Notes under the pieces: model-generated
The model's database searches: none
The model's input: only the letters and a program-made list of their open reading frames with translations
Told to the model about the DNA's origin: nothing
Assembly: GCA_011192125.1 (NCBI GenBank)
Contig: DUEL01000034.1
Coordinates: forward strand, 1 to 59,240
Length of the DNA: 59,240 bases
Direction: 5' to 3'
From: Thermoflexia bacterium
Lineage (GTDB): Bacteria > Chloroflexota > Anaerolineae > B4-G1 > DUEL01
Part shown: in pieces, positions 58,089 through 59,240 of the stretch
Numbering within the stretch: position 1 is the stretch's first letter
Layout: each line of letters starts with the position of its first letter
Position numbers and translations under genes: made by a program

Positions 58089-59017
58089 TTCCCCTCCTCC
58101 CACGGCGCAGGTCGGTCCTGGAAGAACCGATCCACAAAGTCGTCCCAGGTGAAGCCTTCGGTCGGCGTGCCGATGGGCCGGGCGTGGGCAGGCAGGTTGA
58201 GGACGCCGTTGTTGAGGGCGAAGGCCAGCACCTCCGCCTGCTCCCGGTCCACCTCCAGGTACAGCCGGATCACGTCTCCTGTGGGCGCGACGCCTCGCGC
58301 CCCTACCCCGGTCTCCTCCTTCGCTCCCGTGCCGTAGGAGAAACCGGCCGTCTGCACCACCTCCCGCTCCACCCGCAGCACCCGCACGTCGGGCAGGATC
58401 ACCTTCGCCACCGGTAGATGCAGCGTCTCGGTGATCGCCCCACCCACCCACAGAGGCGCAATGCCTTGCGCCCCTACCTTGCCGGTAGGGGTCACCTGGC
58501 CCGTCTCCCGCACACCGACCTCCTCCGGCACCACGTACTCGTGGCTCATCTCCTGGGCCGCCACCCGCCCCAGGGTGAAGATCACGTCCACGTAGTCTCC
58601 CGCCACGATGTAGTTCCCCACCTGGTCGGGCGAGACCGGGATGGGGAAGACCACGTGGTCGGGGTCGGAGACCAGCAGGCTCACCCGATGCTGCCATTCG
58701 TTGGGAGCCTCCGTCGCTACCTGGGCCTTGAACACCGGCGAGCCGGCGTGGACCGTCTCCAGCACCGGCAGGCCCATGTACTGCACGAACTCGTCGGCGG
58801 TGACCACCGCCTCCAGGAAGGCCGGGTCGGGGTCCCGGACCTCCGTCAGCCGGAACAACTGTGGGTCCAGGGCAGTCCCCGGCGGGATGTCGTCGATGGC
58901 GACCGGCAGCGGGACGGGCGTTCCCCGCCCCATCCGGACCACCAGGATCACCGCTACGGCGACGATGATCGCCCCGACGATCCCGATGACGAGAAGGGGC
59001 CAGCGAACACGGCTCAT
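58085..59017 (-). CDS. cpaB: CpaB/RcpC-like pilus assembly protein with REP-encoded segments
   Basis: 310 residues. N-terminal membrane helix (about 6-28), then an SAF-like domain (PVAIDDIPPGTALDPQLFRL, AGDYVDVIFTLG), the pattern of CpaB/RcpC proteins that bind peptidoglycan or the secretin. Two segments, VGAQGIAP (181-188) and VGARGVAP (238-245), are encoded by GTAGGGGCG-type palindromic repeats in frame, which look like expansions of the protein. ATG 59017 follows GGAGGTGAACG. It stands near the start of the visible Tad cluster. Confidence 0.85.
   Translation of the reverse strand: MSRVRWPLLVIGIVGAIIVAVAVILVVRMGRGTPVPLPVAIDDIPPGTALDPQLFRLTEVRDPDPAFLEAVVTADEFVQYMGLPVLETVHAGSPVFKAQVATEAPNEWQHRVSLLVSDPDHVVFPIPVSPDQVGNYIVAGDYVDVIFTLGRVAAQEMSHEYVVPEEVGVRETGQVTPTGKVGAQGIAPLWVGGAITETLHLPVAKVILPDVRVLRVEREVVQTAGFSYGTGAKEETGVGARGVAPTGDVIRLYLEVDREQAEVLAFALNNGVLNLPAHARPIGTPTEGFTWDDFVDRFFQDRPAPWEEGK
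58281..58306. repeat. GTAGGGGCG REP inside cpaB (copy 1)
   Basis: On the minus strand this reads GTAGGGGCGCGAGGCGTCGC followed by GCCCAC: an inverted repeat with arms GGGCGCGA/TCGCGCCC. It is in frame and encodes VGARGVAP. The left arm has lost about two bases relative to the right. Confidence 0.75.
58451..58491. repeat. GTAGGGGCG REP inside cpaB (copy 2 plus half copy)
   Basis: GGCGCAA/TTGCGCC (58455-58461/58466-58472) form the core hairpin, minus-strand sense GTAGGGGCGCAAGGCATTGC. A further CCCCTAC (58471-58477) pairs with GTAGGGG (58485-58491), so a half copy is joined on. The region encodes VTPTGKVGAQGIAPL. Confidence 0.75.
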
Positions 59018-59049
59018 CGTTCACCTCCAGAACATCGGATTCGCAGGAT

Positions 59050-59235
59050 TCACGGATCTGCACAGGCGGCGTAGGCCGCCCGGAGGCGTCCGTTGGCCTC
59101 GGAGGCCGACTGCACCGCCGCCAGCGCAGCGGGGTCGCCCGAGGCGTACCCCTCCAGCGCGTCGGCCAGGTCCTCCAGCACCCCGACTAGGGGCAAACGG
59201 CCGTTCAGGGGCGAACGGTCGTTCGCCCCTACCAT
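59050..59235 (-). CDS. 3' part of an unrecognised gene at the window edge
   Basis: The C-terminal sequence VGVLEDLADALEGYASGDPA, with more helical Ala-rich residues and a C-terminal ACADP, reads as a real protein end. The first 15 or so residues from ATG 59235 are encoded by a GTAGGGGCG-type repeat, so either the gene starts beyond the window or the repeat supplied its N-terminus. Possibly a small Tad-locus protein. Only a partial reading is possible. Confidence 0.4.
   Translation of the reverse strand: MVGANDRSPLNGRLPLVGVLEDLADALEGYASGDPAALAAVQSASEANGRLRAAYAACADP
59186..59231. repeat. GTAGGGGCG REP at the right edge
   Basis: AGGGGCGAACG (59207-59217) and CGTTCGCCCCT (59220-59230) form an 11-bp palindrome with a 2-nt centre; a partial copy TAGGGGCAAACGGCCGTT precedes it (59188-59205). 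On the minus strand the first reads GTAGGGGCGAACGACCGTTC. This is the same family as the two copies in cpaB, with a different loop. Confidence 0.8.
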
Positions 59236-59240
59236 CCCGG

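Overview
The window looks like Chloroflexota (Anaerolineae/Thermoflexia-like) genomic DNA, probably from a metagenome-assembled genome. The basis is GC-rich coding, dense ATGA/GTGA-coupled operons, bacterial -35/-10 promoters, a secreted protein ending in a YLPLVLR-type tail, Thr/Pro-linker lipoproteins, and palindromic intergenic repeats of kinds I associate with that phylum (assignment from memory). No rRNA, tRNA, transposase, prophage or CRISPR array was recognised.

Layout. 0-1 kb: end of an unknown gene, then a cold-shock protein gene behind a strong promoter and a nested-hairpin leader, and an RRM RNA-binding protein. 1-9 kb: a fused ChlI/ChlD-type chelatase subunit, two sensor kinases, a single-domain response regulator and a B12-type radical SAM protein. 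9-23 kb: surface-polysaccharide genes on both strands. The minus strand carries a GT2 enzyme, a secreted protein, an acetyltransferase, GmhB, GmhA, a winged-helix protein and a WbaP-like initiating transferase. The plus strand carries an acyl carrier protein, an acyl-CoA ligase, an AsnB-like amidotransferase, a WbpG-like amidotransferase, a GT4 enzyme and a DUF362 protein. 23-27 kb: a selenium/molybdenum-flavoured block with a MocA-HAD fusion, YqeC, and a membrane-anchored SurA-like/peroxiredoxin fusion whose catalytic position is an in-frame TGA followed by a bacterial SECIS-type hairpin. This is the clearest new system seen here. 27-35 kb: a lipoprotein, KorD/KorA without a beta subunit, MTA phosphorylase, MobB, an HdrA-like protein and heme O synthase. 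34-39 kb: smc, asparaginase and rsfS. 39-45 kb: a SAM-I riboswitch with terminator controlling an archaeal-type methionine adenosyltransferase, then threonine synthase, a YjbQ protein, a cupin epimerase and a class II aldolase-like protein. 45-47 kb: an SDR enzyme and two FHA proteins. 47-59 kb: a large Tad/Flp pilus locus (CpaB, TadZ, TadA, TadB, TadC, a Flp-like pilin, TadE-like proteins) interleaved with two ribbon-helix-helix proteins and several small unknown genes.

Between genes there is a rich set of palindromic elements: a family with 26-nt arms (consensus begins ACCACAGAGGCGCAGAGG), a TTCGGACAT-ended element, a CCTCCCGCAGG element, and GTAGGGGCG REPs. Two copies of the last lie in frame inside cpaB. 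Several genes (smc, the selenoprotein gene, yqeC, one ribbon-helix-helix gene) have a -10 box only about 7-12 nt before the start codon, which suggests leaderless mRNAs.
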